Source: Pyxidicoccus sp. MSG2 (GTDB lineage Bacteria; Myxococcota; Myxococcia; Myxococcales; Myxococcaceae). Taken from it: a stretch of DNA of 64,000 bases. The notes below the pieces were generated by a model that saw only the letters and a list, made by a program, of their open reading frames with translations, was not told the origin of the DNA and did no database searches. Position 1 is the stretch's first letter; every line of letters begins with the position of its first letter. A program made the position numbers and the translations under genes. Below, piece after piece: positions 34,643 through 44,028 of the stretch. The stretch covers positions 3,720,001-3,784,000 of the forward strand of contig NZ_JAPNKC010000001.1 of assembly GCF_026626705.1 (NCBI RefSeq). The letters run 5' to 3'.

Positions 34643-35770
34643 ATGAAACTCGCCACCGCGCTCGTCCACGCGGGCGTACGCAGAGACCCCACCACCGGCG
34701 CCATCGCCGTCCCCATCTACCAGTCCGCCACCTACCAGCACCCCGCGCTCGGCCAGTCCACCGGCTATGACTACTCGCGGACGAAGAACCCCACCCGCTC
34801 CGCGCTCGAGGACGCGCTCGCGGGTCTGGAGGGCGGCAGCCGAGGCCTCGCCTTCAGCTCCGGCATGGCCGCGCTGCACTGTGCGCTCCAGCTCTTCGGG
34901 CCGGACGACCACGTCATCCTCACCGAGGACCTCTACGGCGGCACCTACCGGCTGGTGGACCGCATCCTCCATGTCCCCTACACCTTCGTGGACACCACGC
35001 GCCCGGAGGCGGTGCGGGCCGCACTGCGTCCCAACACGCGGGCCATTCTCGTGGAGTCGCCCACCAACCCGCTGATGAAGACGGCGGACCTCCCGGCGAT
35101 TGCCGCCATCGCGCACGAGGCCGGCGCGCTGCTCATCGTCGACAACACCTTCCTCACGCCGTGGCTGCAGCGGCCGCTGGAGCTGGGCGCGGACATCGTC
35201 GTGCACAGCGCGACGAAATACCTCGCCGGGCACAACGACGTGGTGGCCGGCGCGCTGGTGGTGAGGGACGCGGCGCTGGGCGAGCGCCTCGCGTATCTCC
35301 AGAACGGCATCGGCGCGATTCTGGGCCCTCAGGATGCGTACCTCGTGATTCGCGGGCTGAAGACGCTGGCCCTGCGCATGGAGAAGCACCAGGCCAACGC
35401 GCGCGAGGTGGCCGCATGGCTGGCCGCGCACCCGCTGGTGGAGCGGGTCTTCTATCCGGGCGTTGGCGGCATGTTGTCCTTCAACGTCATCGAGGCGGCC
35501 CTGGTGCCCGGGGTGCTCGCCTCCGTGCAGGTGTGCCTGTTCGCCGAGTCGCTCGGCGGCGTCGAGACGCTCATCACGTACCCAACGACCCAGACCCACG
35601 CCGACATCCCCGTCGCGCGCCGGGAGCAACTGGGAATCTCAGACCGACTGCTTCGCCTCTCCGTGGGAATCGAGGACTGTCATGACATCATCGCCGACCT
35701 GGCCCAGGCGCTCGAAGGAGCCCGCCGTGCGAACCCGCTTCGCGACGCGCTTGCTGCACACGGGTCATGA
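34643..35770 (+). CDS. metB: Cystathionine gamma-synthase (MetI/MetB-type, PLP)
   Basis: The 375-residue protein belongs to the Cys/Met-metabolism PLP family. The PLP lysine is Lys192 in HSATKYL; SSGMAA and VDNTF segments complete the cofactor site. It closely follows the Bacillus MetI pattern (PIYQSATYQHPALGQSTGY; a short GVGGMLSF end-segment; ESLGGVETLITYPTTQTHAD), so gamma-synthase is the best reading: activated homoserine plus cysteine gives cystathionine. It starts 32 bp after the aspartokinase gene and overlaps the next gene by 44 bp, so the three are cotranscribed. O-acylhomoserine sulfhydrylase activity cannot be excluded by sequence alone. GAGAAAGAG lies upstream of the ATG. Confidence 0.88.
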   Translation: MKLATALVHAGVRRDPTTGAIAVPIYQSATYQHPALGQSTGYDYSRTKNPTRSALEDALAGLEGGSRGLAFSSGMAALHCALQLFGPDDHVILTEDLYGGTYRLVDRILHVPYTFVDTTRPEAVRAALRPNTRAILVESPTNPLMKTADLPAIAAIAHEAGALLIVDNTFLTPWLQRPLELGADIVVHSATKYLAGHNDVVAGALVVRDAALGERLAYLQNGIGAILGPQDAYLVIRGLKTLALRMEKHQANAREVAAWLAAHPLVERVFYPGVGGMLSFNVIEAALVPGVLASVQVCLFAESLGGVETLITYPTTQTHADIPVARREQLGISDRLLRLSVGIEDCHDIIADLAQALEGARRANPLRDALAAHGS

Positions 35771-36839
35771 GACCGACCCCGCCACCGGCGCGGCGGCGGT
35801 GCCCATCTACCAGGTGTCCATGTTCGACCAGCCGGGCTTGGACAGGCCCGGCGAGTTCGACTACGCGCGCTCCGGCAACCCCACGCGCAAGGCGCTGGAA
35901 GGCGTGCTCGCCGAACTGGACGAGGCACACGCCGCCTTCGCCTTCGGCTCCGGCATGGCCGCCATCTCCACGGTGCTGATGCTCTTCAGCGCGGGGGACC
36001 ACCTCGTCGTCACGGACGACTGTTACGGCGGCACCTACCGGGTGCTGACGCGGGTGTTCAGCCGCTTCGGGCTCAAGGCCACCTTCGTGGACACGAGCAA
36101 CCCGGACGCGGTGCGCGCCGCCATCCGGCCGAACACGAAGGCCCTGCTGGTGGAGAGCGTCAGCAACCCTTTCCTCCGCCGCACGGACATCACCGCGATG
36201 TCCATCATCGCGCGCACGTGCGGGGCGCTGCTCATCGTCGACAACACGTTCCTGTCGCCGTACGTCTCGCGGCCTCTCACCGAGGGCGCGGACATCGTGG
36301 TGCACTCGGCCACGAAGTACCTCGGGGGCCACAGCGACGTCGTCGCGGGGACGGTGGCGGTGAAGACTCCGGCGCTGGCGCAGGAGGTCTACTTCCTCCA
36401 GAACGCGGTGGGCGCGGTGCTGGGGCCACAGGACTGCTTCCTCCTCCAGCGCGGCATCAAGACGCTGGGGGTCCGCATGGAGCGGCAGGTGCGCACGGCG
36501 GCGGCGCTCGCTCGCTGGCTCGCGGACAGGCCCGAGGTGCGGGAGGTCTTCTACCCGGGCGCGGGCGCGGTGGTGTCGTTCAGGCTGGCCCAGGACGCGT
36601 GGGCGGCGCCCTTCGTGGAGGCGCTGCGGTTGCCCCTGCTCGGCGTGTCGCTGGGCGCGGTGGAGAGCATCGTCACCGTGCCTGCTCGCCACTCGCACGC
36701 ATCCGTCCCCGCCGCCGAGCGGCAGCGGCGCGGCATCACCGACGGACTCATCCGCTTCTCGGTGGGGCTGGAGGACCTGGAGGACCTTCAGGAGGACCTC
36801 GCGCTCGCATTGGGCCAGGCCATCCGGGCGGCGGCGTGA
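35727..36839 (+). CDS. metC: Cystathionine beta-lyase (MetC-type, PLP)
   Basis: The 370-residue protein is a second member of the same PLP family, with Lys197 in HSATKYL and FGSGMAAIST at 73-82. It matches the Bacillus MetC pattern (DYARSGNPTRKALEGVLAEL; GAGAVVSF; LLGVSLGAVESIVTVPARHS; ERQRRGITDGLIRFSVG), so it most likely splits cystathionine to homocysteine. The GTG at 35727 has GGAG six bases upstream and lies 44 bp inside the end of metB; an ATG at 35680 is less likely. The MetI-MetC pairing as in Bacillus gives full trans-sulfuration. The operon's coding part ends here, before the leader region. Confidence 0.87.
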   Translation: MRTRFATRLLHTGHETDPATGAAAVPIYQVSMFDQPGLDRPGEFDYARSGNPTRKALEGVLAELDEAHAAFAFGSGMAAISTVLMLFSAGDHLVVTDDCYGGTYRVLTRVFSRFGLKATFVDTSNPDAVRAAIRPNTKALLVESVSNPFLRRTDITAMSIIARTCGALLIVDNTFLSPYVSRPLTEGADIVVHSATKYLGGHSDVVAGTVAVKTPALAQEVYFLQNAVGAVLGPQDCFLLQRGIKTLGVRMERQVRTAAALARWLADRPEVREVFYPGAGAVVSFRLAQDAWAAPFVEALRLPLLGVSLGAVESIVTVPARHSHASVPAAERQRRGITDGLIRFSVGLEDLEDLQEDLALALGQAIRAAA

Positions 36840-36852
36840 GCGGCACGTCGGG

Positions 36853-36881
36853 TTGACACGCTCCCGGCGGTTCGTTACCTC
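36853..36881 (+). promoter_or_regulatory. Putative promoter ahead of the metN leader
   Basis: A perfect TTGACA lies at 36853-36858, 14 bp after the metC stop, with a weak -10-like TACCTC at 36876-36881 after 17 bp. Transcription would begin near 36887, a few bases before the leader ORF start at 36891, making that ORF nearly leaderless. If transcription instead reads through from metC, AAGGG at 36882-36886 can serve as ribosome site. The -10 match is poor, so this is provisional. Confidence 0.45.
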
Positions 36882-36890
36882 AAGGGCCCG

Positions 36891-36977
36891 ATGCTCATTT
36901 CCGTCGCCACGTCCGGTTCCTGTCGCGGAGGCATGTGTTGCCATGCCCCCACGGGTCCGTCCGTTCGCGCGCGCTGA
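36891..36977 (+). CDS. Putative Met/Cys leader peptide of the metNIQ attenuator (28 codons)
   Basis: The ORF runs from ATG to TGA with 28 codons. Codons 15-18 are Met-Cys-Cys-His (ATG TGT TGC CAT), and Cys also occurs at codon 11, giving three Cys and two Met in 28. The two adjacent Cys codons (36936-36941) form the loop of a hairpin whose arms are GGCATG (36930-36935) and CATGCC (36942-36947). A strong terminator lies 27 bp after the stop codon and the methionine importer follows. This is the layout of a ribosome-mediated attenuator; the function is inferred, not known. Chance occurrence of a short ORF cannot be excluded without comparison among relatives. Confidence 0.5.
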   Translation: MLISVATSGSCRGGMCCHAPTGPSVRAR

Positions 36978-37043
36978 GCCTCTCTCACGCACCACGCGTC
37001 GTCCGGCCCGTTACCCGCCTCTCGGGAACGGGCCGTTTCTTTT
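36927..37043 (+). promoter_or_regulatory. Candidate transcription attenuator upstream of metNIQ
   Basis: Three mutually exclusive structures can be drawn. The first is a hairpin around the Cys codons: 36927-36935 with 36942-36950, one mismatch. The second is a possible antiterminator: ACGGGTCCG (36951-36959) with CGGCCCGT (37004-37011), eight pairs with one bulged T. The third is the terminator, which uses the same 37004-37011 arm. Ribosome stalling at the Cys codons would favour the second; reading through to the stop at 36975 would favour the terminator. No SAM-riboswitch-like conserved core was recognised. Confidence 0.5.
37004..37043 (+). terminator. Intrinsic terminator between leader ORF and metN
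   Basis: CGGCCCGTT (37004-37012) pairs perfectly with AACGGGCCG (37027-37035); after a bulged A the inner CCCG (37014-37017) pairs with CGGG (37023-37026) round the loop CCTCT. TTTCTTTT follows at 37036-37043. It could end the thrA-metB-metC message, regulate metNIQ, or both. Confidence 0.9.
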
Positions 37044-37116
37044 CCCCTCCTCCGCGCTCCGGCCGGAGGCGGGGCCTTCCACCACGCGGTGACGACACGT
37101 CACCCAGGAGTCCTGG

Positions 37117-37152
37117 ATGTCTCGCAGTCCCGATGAGGTCGCGGCGCCGTGA
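37117..37152 (+). CDS. Eleven-codon ORF coupled to metN
   Basis: An ATG at 37117 has AGGAG six bases upstream and opens eleven codons (MSRSPDEVAAP); its TGA (37150-37152) overlaps the GTG start of metN as GTGA. metN itself has only a GAGG ten bases upstream, so it may depend on translation of this mini-ORF. The ribosome site lies in the palindrome CCAGGA-G-TCCTGG (37104-37116), and GGTGAC-GACAC-GTCACC (37088-37104) sits just before it; both could mask the site. Confidence 0.4.
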   Translation: MSRSPDEVAAP

Positions 37153-38144
37153 TTGAGCTTCGAGGCGTCAGCAAGGTGTACGGACAGGGCGCTCGGGAGG
37201 TGCCGGCCCTGCGGAACGTGTCGCTGCGGGTGGAGTACGGCGAGGTGTTCGGCGTGCTCGGGCAGAGCGGCGCCGGCAAGTCCACGCTCATCCGCTGCCT
37301 CAACCTCCTGGAGCGCCCCACGACGGGCGAGGTGCGGGTGGACGGGCGGGACATGCTCTCGCTCGGCCCCGACGAATTGCGCGCGGCGCGACAGGGCATC
37401 GGGATGATCTTCCAGCACTTCAACCTCTTCTCCTCGCGGACGGTGGCCGGCAACGTCGCCTTCCCGCTGGAGGTGGCGGGCTGCTCGCGCGCGCACATCC
37501 GCGAGCGCGTGGACGAATTGCTCGAGCTGGTGGGGCTGTCCGACAAGGCGGGGGCGTACCCGTCGCAGCTCTCGGGCGGGCAGAAGCAGCGGGTGGGCAT
37601 TGCCCGGGCGCTGGCCCCGCGTCCGCGCGTCCTGCTGTCCGACGAGGCCACGTCCGCGCTGGACCCGGAGACCACTCGCTCGGTGCTCGGGCTGCTGCGG
37701 GACATCAACCGGCAGCTCGGGCTGACCGTCCTGCTCATCACCCACCAGATGGAGGTGGTGAAGTCCATCTGCGACTCGGTGGCCGTGCTGGAGCGCGGGC
37801 GGGTGGTGGAGCAGGGCAAGGTGGTGGACCTCATCGCCCGCCCCGGCACCCGGTTGCACGACCTGTGCTACCCGCCCTCCGCGCCACCCGCGGGCACCGC
37901 GTCTCCTGGAGGCCGGAGGGTGGAGTTGTCCCTGGTGGGCGAACACTCCACACGGCCCATCCTCACCACACTGGCGCGGCGCTTCGGCGTGGACGCATGG
38001 CTGCTGGAGGGCTCGATGGAGCGCGTGGGGGAGACGCGCGTGGGCCGGCTCCTCTTCGAGCTCACGGGTCCACCGGAGGCGGTGGACGGAGCGCTGGGAT
38101 TCCTCCGCGAGCAGGGCCTGACGCCGGCGGTGCCCCATGTCTAG
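37149..38144 (+). CDS. metN: Methionine ABC importer ATP-binding protein MetN
   Basis: The 331-residue protein starts with GTG. It has Walker A GQSGAGKST near 38, Q-loop QHFNLF, signature LSGGQKQR near 140, Walker B VLLSDEATSALD and switch His in ITHQME, then the C-terminal NIL domain (about 255-331, ELSLVGEHSTRPILTTLARR) that binds methionine and shuts the transporter in the family. It drives uptake of D- and L-methionine with MetI and MetQ. It overlaps metI by eight bases and is preceded by the leader and attenuator region. The Walker B reads LLSDEAT, with Ser for the more common Cys, as in some relatives. Confidence 0.94.
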   Translation: MIELRGVSKVYGQGAREVPALRNVSLRVEYGEVFGVLGQSGAGKSTLIRCLNLLERPTTGEVRVDGRDMLSLGPDELRAARQGIGMIFQHFNLFSSRTVAGNVAFPLEVAGCSRAHIRERVDELLELVGLSDKAGAYPSQLSGGQKQRVGIARALAPRPRVLLSDEATSALDPETTRSVLGLLRDINRQLGLTVLLITHQMEVVKSICDSVAVLERGRVVEQGKVVDLIARPGTRLHDLCYPPSAPPAGTASPGGRRVELSLVGEHSTRPILTTLARRFGVDAWLLEGSMERVGETRVGRLLFELTGPPEAVDGALGFLREQGLTPAVPHV

Positions 38145-38796
38145 CGAGCTGCTGCATTCCCTGTGGGTGGCCACCGGTGAGACGCTCTACATGACGTCGG
38201 TGGCCGCGGTGCTGGTGCTGCTGGCGGGACTTCCGCTGGGCGTGCTGCTGGTCATCACCGACAGGGGCGGACTGTGGGAGCGGCCGGCGCTGGGCCGCGT
38301 GCTGGGGACGCTCGTCAACGTGGGCCGCTCCGTTCCCTTCATCATCCTCATGGTGGCCATCGTCCCGCTCACGCGCGTGCTGGTGGGCACCACCATCGGC
38401 ACCACGGCGGCCATCGTTCCGCTGGTGGTGGCGGCGATTCCCTTCATGGGCCGCGTGGTGGAGCAGGCCCTGCGTGAAGTGGACTCCGGGCTGGTGGAGG
38501 CCGCCGTCGCCATGGGCGCCACCCGCCGTCGCGTCGTCTTCGGCGTGCTGATTCCGGAGGCACTGCCTTCACTCGTGCGCGGCACGGCGCTCGTGGTCAT
38601 CAGCCTGCTCGGCTACAGCGCCATGGCGGGCGCGGTCGGCGGCGGCGGGCTGGGCGACCTGGCCGTGAAGTACGGCTACATGCGCTTCCGCACCGACGTC
38701 ATGCTGGGCTGCCTGGTGGTGCTGCTGGTGCTGGTGCAGCTCGTCCAGTGGCTCGGTGACGGACTGGCCTCGCGCTTCGAACGCGCGTCTTCCTGA
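38137..38796 (+). CDS. metI: Methionine ABC importer permease MetI
   Basis: The 219-residue integral membrane protein has about five helices and the typical MetI sequence run: ETLYMTSVAAVLVLLAGLPLG, NVGRSVPFIILMVAIVPLTR, TAAIVPLVVAAIPFMGRVVE and the coupling-loop EAAVAMGATRRRVVFGVLIPEALP (EAA motif) that contacts MetN. AMAGAVGGGGLGDLAVKYGY closes the pore half. Two copies pair with two MetN. The ATG at 38137 lies inside the metN end; metQ follows after 23 bp. Confidence 0.94.
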   Translation: MSSELLHSLWVATGETLYMTSVAAVLVLLAGLPLGVLLVITDRGGLWERPALGRVLGTLVNVGRSVPFIILMVAIVPLTRVLVGTTIGTTAAIVPLVVAAIPFMGRVVEQALREVDSGLVEAAVAMGATRRRVVFGVLIPEALPSLVRGTALVVISLLGYSAMAGAVGGGGLGDLAVKYGYMRFRTDVMLGCLVVLLVLVQLVQWLGDGLASRFERASS

Positions 38797-38819
38797 ACCT
38801 CTTCCTGGAGTCCACAACC

Positions 38820-39638
38820 GTGAAACGCTTCTTCATTCCCTTCCTGCTCTCCGCTGGCGTGCTGCTCGCCGGCTGCAAGGCCCCCGCTTCCGATTCGTCC
38901 ACCGAGGTCGTCCGCATCCTGAGGGTGGGCGTCAACCCGGTGCCACATGCGGAAATCCTGCGCGCCGCCGCACCCGTGGCCCTGCGCGAGGGCGTGCGCC
39001 TCGAGGTGGTGGAGTTCACCGACTACGTGCAGCCGAACATCGCGCTGTCGGATGGCCAGCTCGACGCGAACTACTTCCAGCACGTGCCCTACCTGGAGCG
39101 CTTCAGCGCGGACCGGAAGCTGTCCCTGAGCAGCGTGGGCCCCGTACACCTGGAGCCGCTGGCGCTCTACTCCACGAACTACCGACAGCTCGCGGAGCTG
39201 CCCGAGGGCTCGCTGGTGACGATTCCCTCCGACCCCAGCAACGCGGCCCGTGCGCTGCGGCTGTTGGAAGCGCAGGGACTGGTCCGCCTGCGAGAGGGCG
39301 CGGGCGCCACCGCCACCGTGCAGGGCGTGGTGGGCAACCCGCGCCGGCTGGAGCTGCGGGAAATCGACGCGGAGCAGCAGCCTCGCACCCTGGAGGACGT
39401 GGCCGCCGCCGTCATCAACGGCAACTACTTCCTGGAGGCGCAGAAGCACCTCGAGCTGAAGGCGAACGTGCTGGCCCGCGAGGCGCCGAAGGGCAACCCG
39501 TACGCCAACGTGCTCGCCGTGAGGAAGGGCGACGAGGCGCGGCCCGAGGTCCAGGCGCTGGTGCGGGCGCTCCACTCCGAGGAGGTGCGGAAGTTCATCG
39601 AAGCGCAGTACGGCGGCGCGGTGGTGGCGGCGTTCTGA
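38820..39638 (+). CDS. metQ: Methionine-binding lipoprotein MetQ
   Basis: The 272-residue protein starts with GTG and has a lipobox (AGVLLAGC, Cys19). It shows the NLPA/MetQ family marks: RVGVNPVPHAEILRAAAP, VEFTDYVQPNIALSDGQLDA, NYFQHVPYLERF, TIPSDPSNAARALRLLEAQGL and INGNYFLEA. It captures methionine in the periplasm and delivers it to MetNI. The usual long N-terminal spacer is short here. A hairpin follows the stop, and the IS30 element begins 48 bp further on. Confidence 0.94.
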   Translation: MKRFFIPFLLSAGVLLAGCKAPASDSSTEVVRILRVGVNPVPHAEILRAAAPVALREGVRLEVVEFTDYVQPNIALSDGQLDANYFQHVPYLERFSADRKLSLSSVGPVHLEPLALYSTNYRQLAELPEGSLVTIPSDPSNAARALRLLEAQGLVRLREGAGATATVQGVVGNPRRLELREIDAEQQPRTLEDVAAAVINGNYFLEAQKHLELKANVLAREAPKGNPYANVLAVRKGDEARPEVQALVRALHSEEVRKFIEAQYGGAVVAAF

Positions 39639-39644
39639 CGGACG

Positions 39645-39662
39645 GCGAGGGCTTCGCCTCGC
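39645..39662 (+). terminator. Hairpin after metQ
   Basis: GCGAGG (39645-39650) and CCTCGC (39657-39662) pair perfectly with a GCTTCG loop, seven bases after the metQ stop. There is no T-run; the IS insertion 24 bp on may have removed part of the original terminator region. Confidence 0.45.
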
Positions 39663-39685
39663 GGGGTCTGGGGCAGAGCCTGACC

Positions 39686-40990
39686 CGTCCTGTTCGGAAA
39701 TGTCGGGGGTTCTGGCGGCGGTCTCAACCGGTGAACGCACCAGTTGGGATGCACGGCATAGCGGCGTGCATCCGGGGAGGTGTCCGGTGCAGAGGCGAGG
39801 CAAGCTCGGCAGGATGAGTGCAGAGGACTGGCTGGCGGTGCGGCGCTCGGTAGCGGCCGGGCAGACGCTGGAGGCGGCAGCGCGGGCGGCAGGGGTGAGT
39901 GAGCGCACGCTGCAGCGGCTGCGCCCTGGGGCGGGCAGCATGATGCAGAGGGCCCACGTGCGTTCCGCTTTGCGGCTGTCGGTGCAGGAGCGCGAGGAAA
40001 TCTCGCGGGGGCTGCGGGCGGGCGACTCGCTGCGTGCCATCGCGAGGCGCCTGGGCCGGGCGGCCTCCACGCTCAGCCGTGAAGTGGCCCGTACCGGTGG
40101 GCGCAAGCGCTACCGGGCGTGGCGCGGCGAGCGGGGCGCAACGCACCGGGCACGGCGTCCCAAGCACACGAAGCTGCAGGAGTACCCACGGCTGCGCCAG
40201 GAGGTGGAGCGGCGGCTGGAGGAGTGCTGGAGTCCTCAGCAGGTTGCCGCCAGTCTCAAGCGAGACTTCCCGCACTGCCCCGAGCTGCACGTGTCCCACG
40301 AAACCCTTTACCGCAGCCTCTACGTCCAGACGCGCGGCGCCCTGCGCAAGGAGCTCACCGCGTGTCTGCGCACGGGCCGCACCCAGCGCCGGCCCCAGGG
40401 GCGCACGGACCTACGCGGCCAGTTGCCGGACAAGCTGATGCTGAGCGCGCGTCCACCCGAAGTCGAAGACAGGGCCGTGCCAGGCCATTGGGAGGGTGAC
40501 CTCATCCTCGGTAAGCAAGGCAAGTCCGCGGTGGGCACGCTGGTGGAGCGCCACAGCCGCTACGTCATGCTGCTGCACCTGCCCGAGGGCCGCACCGCGG
40601 GCCACGTGCGCCAGGCCCTCACCCACAAGATTGGCCAGCTGCCTGACGCCCTGCGCCGCAGCCTCACCTGGGACCAGGGCAAGGAGATGTCCGAGCACGT
40701 GCGCTTCACCCTCGACACCGCCGTGTAAGTCTACTTCTGCGACCCGCACAGCCCCTGGCAGCGCGGCAGCAACGAGAACACCAACGGCCTGCTGCGCCAG
40801 TACATGCCCAAGGGCATGGACTTGAGCCACCTCTGCGCGCAGCAACTCGATGCTATCGCCGCCCAACTCAACAGCCGCCCGCGCCAGACACTCGACTGGC
40901 ACACCCCCGCCGAGGTATTCGCCCGAGCCGTTGCGATGACCGGTTGAGACCGCCGGCGGCGCAAATGTCCCGACATTTCCGAACAGGACG
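39686..40990 (+). mobile_element. IS30-family insertion sequence
   Basis: The element spans about 1305 bp. Its ends are perfect 22-bp inverted repeats: 39686-39707 and 40969-40990 (starting CGTCCTGTTCGGAAATGTCG). A further inverted block of 16 bp (GGCGGTCTCAACCGGT, 39717-39732 against 40939-40954) lies inside. Flanking CC on both sides may be a short target duplication. It sits between metQ and the response-regulator gene and appears to interrupt neither. One transposase gene, broken by a stop, fills it. Confidence 0.9.
39814..40947 (+). pseudogene. IS30-family transposase with internal TAA
   Basis: From ATG 39814 the frame gives 304 codons, then TAA at 40726-40728, then 72 more sense codons in the same frame to TGA at 40947. 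The first part has the helix-turn-helix (LEAAARAAGVSERTLQRL), LRAGDSLRAIARRLGRAAST and two acidic residues of the DDE core (GHWEGDLILG, LTWDQGKEM). The third, Glu in [14 protein letters not shown], lies after the stop, as do the conserved [11 protein letters not shown] and [14 protein letters not shown]. The codon before VYFCDP is normally Gln or similar; CAA to TAA is one C-to-T change. Without suppression the product lacks catalysis. Confidence 0.9.
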
Positions 40991-41016
40991 CCCCCGAAGT
41001 GCCACCCGGGCCTGAA

Positions 41017-42434
<1,418 letters not shown>

Positions 42435-42438
<4 letters not shown>

Positions 42439-43895
42439 GCCATGGCCTCCTGCGCGGGCGACGCGGGCGGCAGCCGCAGCGTGAAGCGCGCGCCTCCCAG
42501 CGCCCCCGTGTCCGCATCAATCCGCCCGCCGTGTGCCTCCGCGATGGCCTGACTCACCGCGAGCCCCAGCCCCGTCCCCGACGGCTTCGTGGAGAAGAAC
42601 GGCTCGAAGAGGCGAGGCCGGTCCTCCGGCTTCACCCCAGGCCCGGAGTCCGACACCGCGACGCTCGCTCCACCGTCCGGCGCCGCTTCGATGTGCAGTG
42701 CCACCGTGCCACCCTGTCCCGCGGCTTCCGCCGCGTTCTTCACGAGGTTGAGCAGCACCTGCCGCAGGCGCGGAGGCCACGCCCACGCGGGCGCATCTCC
42801 CTCCACGCGCACCTCCACATCGCCCAGCCGCGAGGACTCGCGCAGTCGCGCCACCACTTCCTCGCAGACCTCGCGCAGGGGCACGCGCTCCATCGGGCCG
42901 CGTCCCGGGCGGGAGAGGTCCAGCAGCCCCTCGACGATTTCCTGGCAACGCACCGCCTCCTGCTCCATCACCTCGAGGTCCTCCGCGAGCGCCCCTTCCG
43001 CCTTGCGCTGAAGCAGCCGCACATAGCCGAGGATGACGCCCAGCGGGTTGTTGATTTCGTGCGCGACGCCCGCCGCCAGCCGGCCGATGCCCGCGAGCTT
43101 CTCGTGCTGGACGAGCTGCGCCTGGTGCGCGCGGAGCGCCTCGGTCATCCGGTTGAACTGGGCCGCGAGCTGGCCGAGCTCGCCCGGGTCGCCCTCGGGG
43201 ATGCGGGTGTGGAGGTCGCCGCGCGCCAGCCGTGCCGCGCCCTCGGAGAGCCGCGCCACCGGCCGCGCCACCGAGTTGCCGATGTAGATGCCCACGCCCA
43301 CGGCGAACAGCGTGGCCCCGCCGAGGAACAGCAGGGCCCAGCGGAAGCTCGCGTGCTCCACCGCGCCCACGTGCGCCTCGAAGGAGCCGATGGAGGTGTC
43401 GAAGCGCTGTGCCAGCGAGTCCGCCCGGGCCTGGATTTGCGACACCAGCTCCAGCGCGCGCCCGTGTGCGGCGGTGATGGCGCCCTGGTCCTTCGCGAGC
43501 ACGGCCGGGAGGAGGGTGTCGTGGTAGAGCCGGTTCAGCGCGTCGCCGTTCTGCTGGATGTCCGCGACCCACGTCTGTTCCTGCGCATCGCGTGCCTGCT
43601 CACGGAGCTTGCGGGTGAGCGCCTCCACGCGGGCCCGCGCCTCGTCGTGGAAGCGCACGTGGCTGGCATTGCCGAGGATGATGGTGTGAGCGAGGTGCGC
43701 GTACTGGTCCCTCACGGCGGTGGCCAGCTCCAGCGCGTCCCGGACGCGGCCTCCCGCCTCGCGGAGCGCATGCGAGCCGTCGTGGATGTCCGTCAGCCGG
43801 GCGAGCGCGAAGCCGGACGCGGCCGTGAACAGCGCCACCAGCGCGCCGAAGGCCAGGAGCAGCTTGCGAGTGGTGGAGCCGGAGGGGGAGAGCAT
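42435..43895 (-). CDS. Membrane histidine kinase paired with the NtrC-type regulator
   Basis: The 486-residue protein has two membrane helices (LLLAFGALVALFTAASGFAL, 12-33; ALLFLGGATLFAVGVGIYIG, 187-206) flanking a helical periplasmic sensor of about 150 residues, then HAMP, the phospho-acceptor His279 in GVAHEINNPLG and an ATPase domain with N box (NLVKNAAEA), DSGPG and GTGLGLAVSQ. The sensor is all-helical, like chemoreceptor ligand domains, so a small ligand or protein could be sensed. The ATG at 43895 has GAGGCGAG just before it. CTATATAG (43902-43909) immediately upstream may be part of its promoter. Confidence 0.93.
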
Positions 43896-44028
43896 CTCGC
43901 CTCTATATAGGGGAGTGAGGCCCGGGCTGCTCACTGCGCGGCGGCGGAGATGCCCTCCGGGGTGGGTACGGGCCTGGGAGGGCCCCGGTAGGCTCGTCAG
44001 GCTGCTTCCTCTGCCTGGAGGAGCCCCG

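Noticed and set aside
36840..37148. A SAM or SAH riboswitch upstream of metN
   Set aside because: I could not find the conserved core helices or kink-turn of the SAM-I type or the SAM-II or SAH patterns; the leader-ORF plus terminator layout explains the region better, though a covariance-model search was not possible.
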